This document shows positions 6,738-6,918 of a stretch of DNA of 6,918 nt, piece by piece. The notes beneath the pieces are model-generated. The model was not told where the DNA came from. It did no database searches and saw nothing but the letters and a program-made list of their open reading frames with translations. The stretch is from Phycisphaerales bacterium. Its GTDB lineage: Bacteria > Planctomycetota > Phycisphaerae > Phycisphaerales > SM1A02. How positions within the stretch are numbered: position 1 is the stretch's first letter; the number at the start of each line of letters is the position of its first letter. Position numbers and translations under genes: made by a program. The stretch covers positions 1-6,918 of the forward strand of contig JASMLG010000001.1 in assembly GCA_030748805.1 (NCBI GenBank). Reading direction: 5' to 3'.

Positions 6738-6766
6738 CAGCAGGTCGCTTTTACAGCGACCTGCTG
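6738..6766 (+). terminator. Perfect 12-bp hairpin, probable terminator of the lipoprotein gene
   Basis: CAGCAGGTCGCT (6738-6749) pairs perfectly with AGCGACCTGCTG (6755-6766) around a 5-base loop, TTTAC. It begins 28 bases after the lipoprotein stop and ends 33 bases before the next start. The stem is GC-rich against an AT-rich background. The sequence after it (TCGTTACCATA) is not a proper T-tract, so it may be an atypical terminator, a 3'-end stabiliser or a binding site. Confidence 0.65.
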
Positions 6767-6786
6767 TCGTTACCATATAGGGATTG

Positions 6787-6792
6787 AAGGAG
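6787..6792 (+). promoter_or_regulatory. Ribosome-binding site of the M32 carboxypeptidase gene
   Basis: A full AAGGAG lies seven bases before ATG 6800. It is the strongest ribosome-binding site in the window and settles the start of the truncated gene. Confidence 0.85.
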
Positions 6793-6799
6793 ATAAACG

Positions 6800-6918
6800 A
6801 TGTCTACAGTAGCAACAGAAACAGCATACGATCAACTTATTAAGAGAACGAAAGAAGCCAATTCCCTTGGCGCAACAATTTCATTACTTCACTGGGACCA
6901 AGAAGTGATGATGCCAAA
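6800..6918 (+). CDS. M32 metallocarboxypeptidase (carboxypeptidase Taq family), 5' end
   Basis: Only the first 39 codons and two bases are present; the gene runs off the window. The N-terminus has the layout of peptidase family M32: a Tyr-x-x-Leu helix (residues 10-13), an amphipathic KRTKEANSLG stretch, and the conserved ISLLHWDQEVMMP block (27-39), which in this family precedes the first conserved Gly/Arg segment. M32 enzymes are cytoplasmic zinc (or cobalt) carboxypeptidases with an HEXXH site far downstream, outside this window, so catalytic competence cannot be judged. A perfect ribosome-binding site supports the start. The hairpin at 6738-6766 suggests it is expressed apart from the lipoprotein gene, though the 89-bp gap shows no clear promoter. 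Confidence 0.85.
   Translation, partial: MSTVATETAYDQLIKRTKEANSLGATISLLHWDQEVMMP

Overview
The window looks like a chromosomal stretch from a planctomycete, probably of the Phycisphaerae. The inference rests on three things: a Cys-flanked tandem EF-hand/dockerin-like C-terminus of the kind common on secreted proteins of that group, a DUF2617-like protein, and a DUF1573 lipoprotein. Base composition is AT-rich (roughly 40% GC by eye) and looks uniform, with no insertion sequence, phage gene, tRNA, rRNA or CRISPR array. I read it as ordinary chromosomal DNA with a few peculiar proteins.

Layout. Positions 1-220 hold the 3' end of a secreted dockerin-like protein on the + strand, followed after 28 bp by a + strand polytopic membrane protein (249-1649). 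This meets a - strand DUF2617-like gene (1646-2194) head to head, the two stop codons overlapping. A 186-bp AT-rich gap (2195-2380) carries a small inverted repeat and probably the DUF2617 promoter. A tight - strand cluster follows, read from right to left: a Memo-family protein (3500-4708), D-aminoacyl-tRNA deacylase dtd (3050-3493) and a family-4-like uracil-DNA glycosylase (2381-3040), with gaps of 6 and 9 bp. A divergent control region (about 4709-4898) separates this operon from a + strand lipoprotein (4899-6710) that joins a DUF1573 domain to ankyrin repeats. A strong perfect hairpin (6738-6766) ends that unit, and the window closes with the first 39 codons of an M32 carboxypeptidase.

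Function. The - strand operon groups tRNA proofreading (Dtd), base-excision repair (UDG) and a Memo-like protein of unknown chemistry, a plausible housekeeping or quality-control set, but the sequence does not prove a joint pathway. The two complete + strand genes encode envelope proteins. The most notable points are the loss of one of the four expected Fe-S cysteines in the glycosylase (Cys to Ser) and the DUF1573-ankyrin architecture of the lipoprotein. I did not find convincing evidence of a wholly new multi-gene system.
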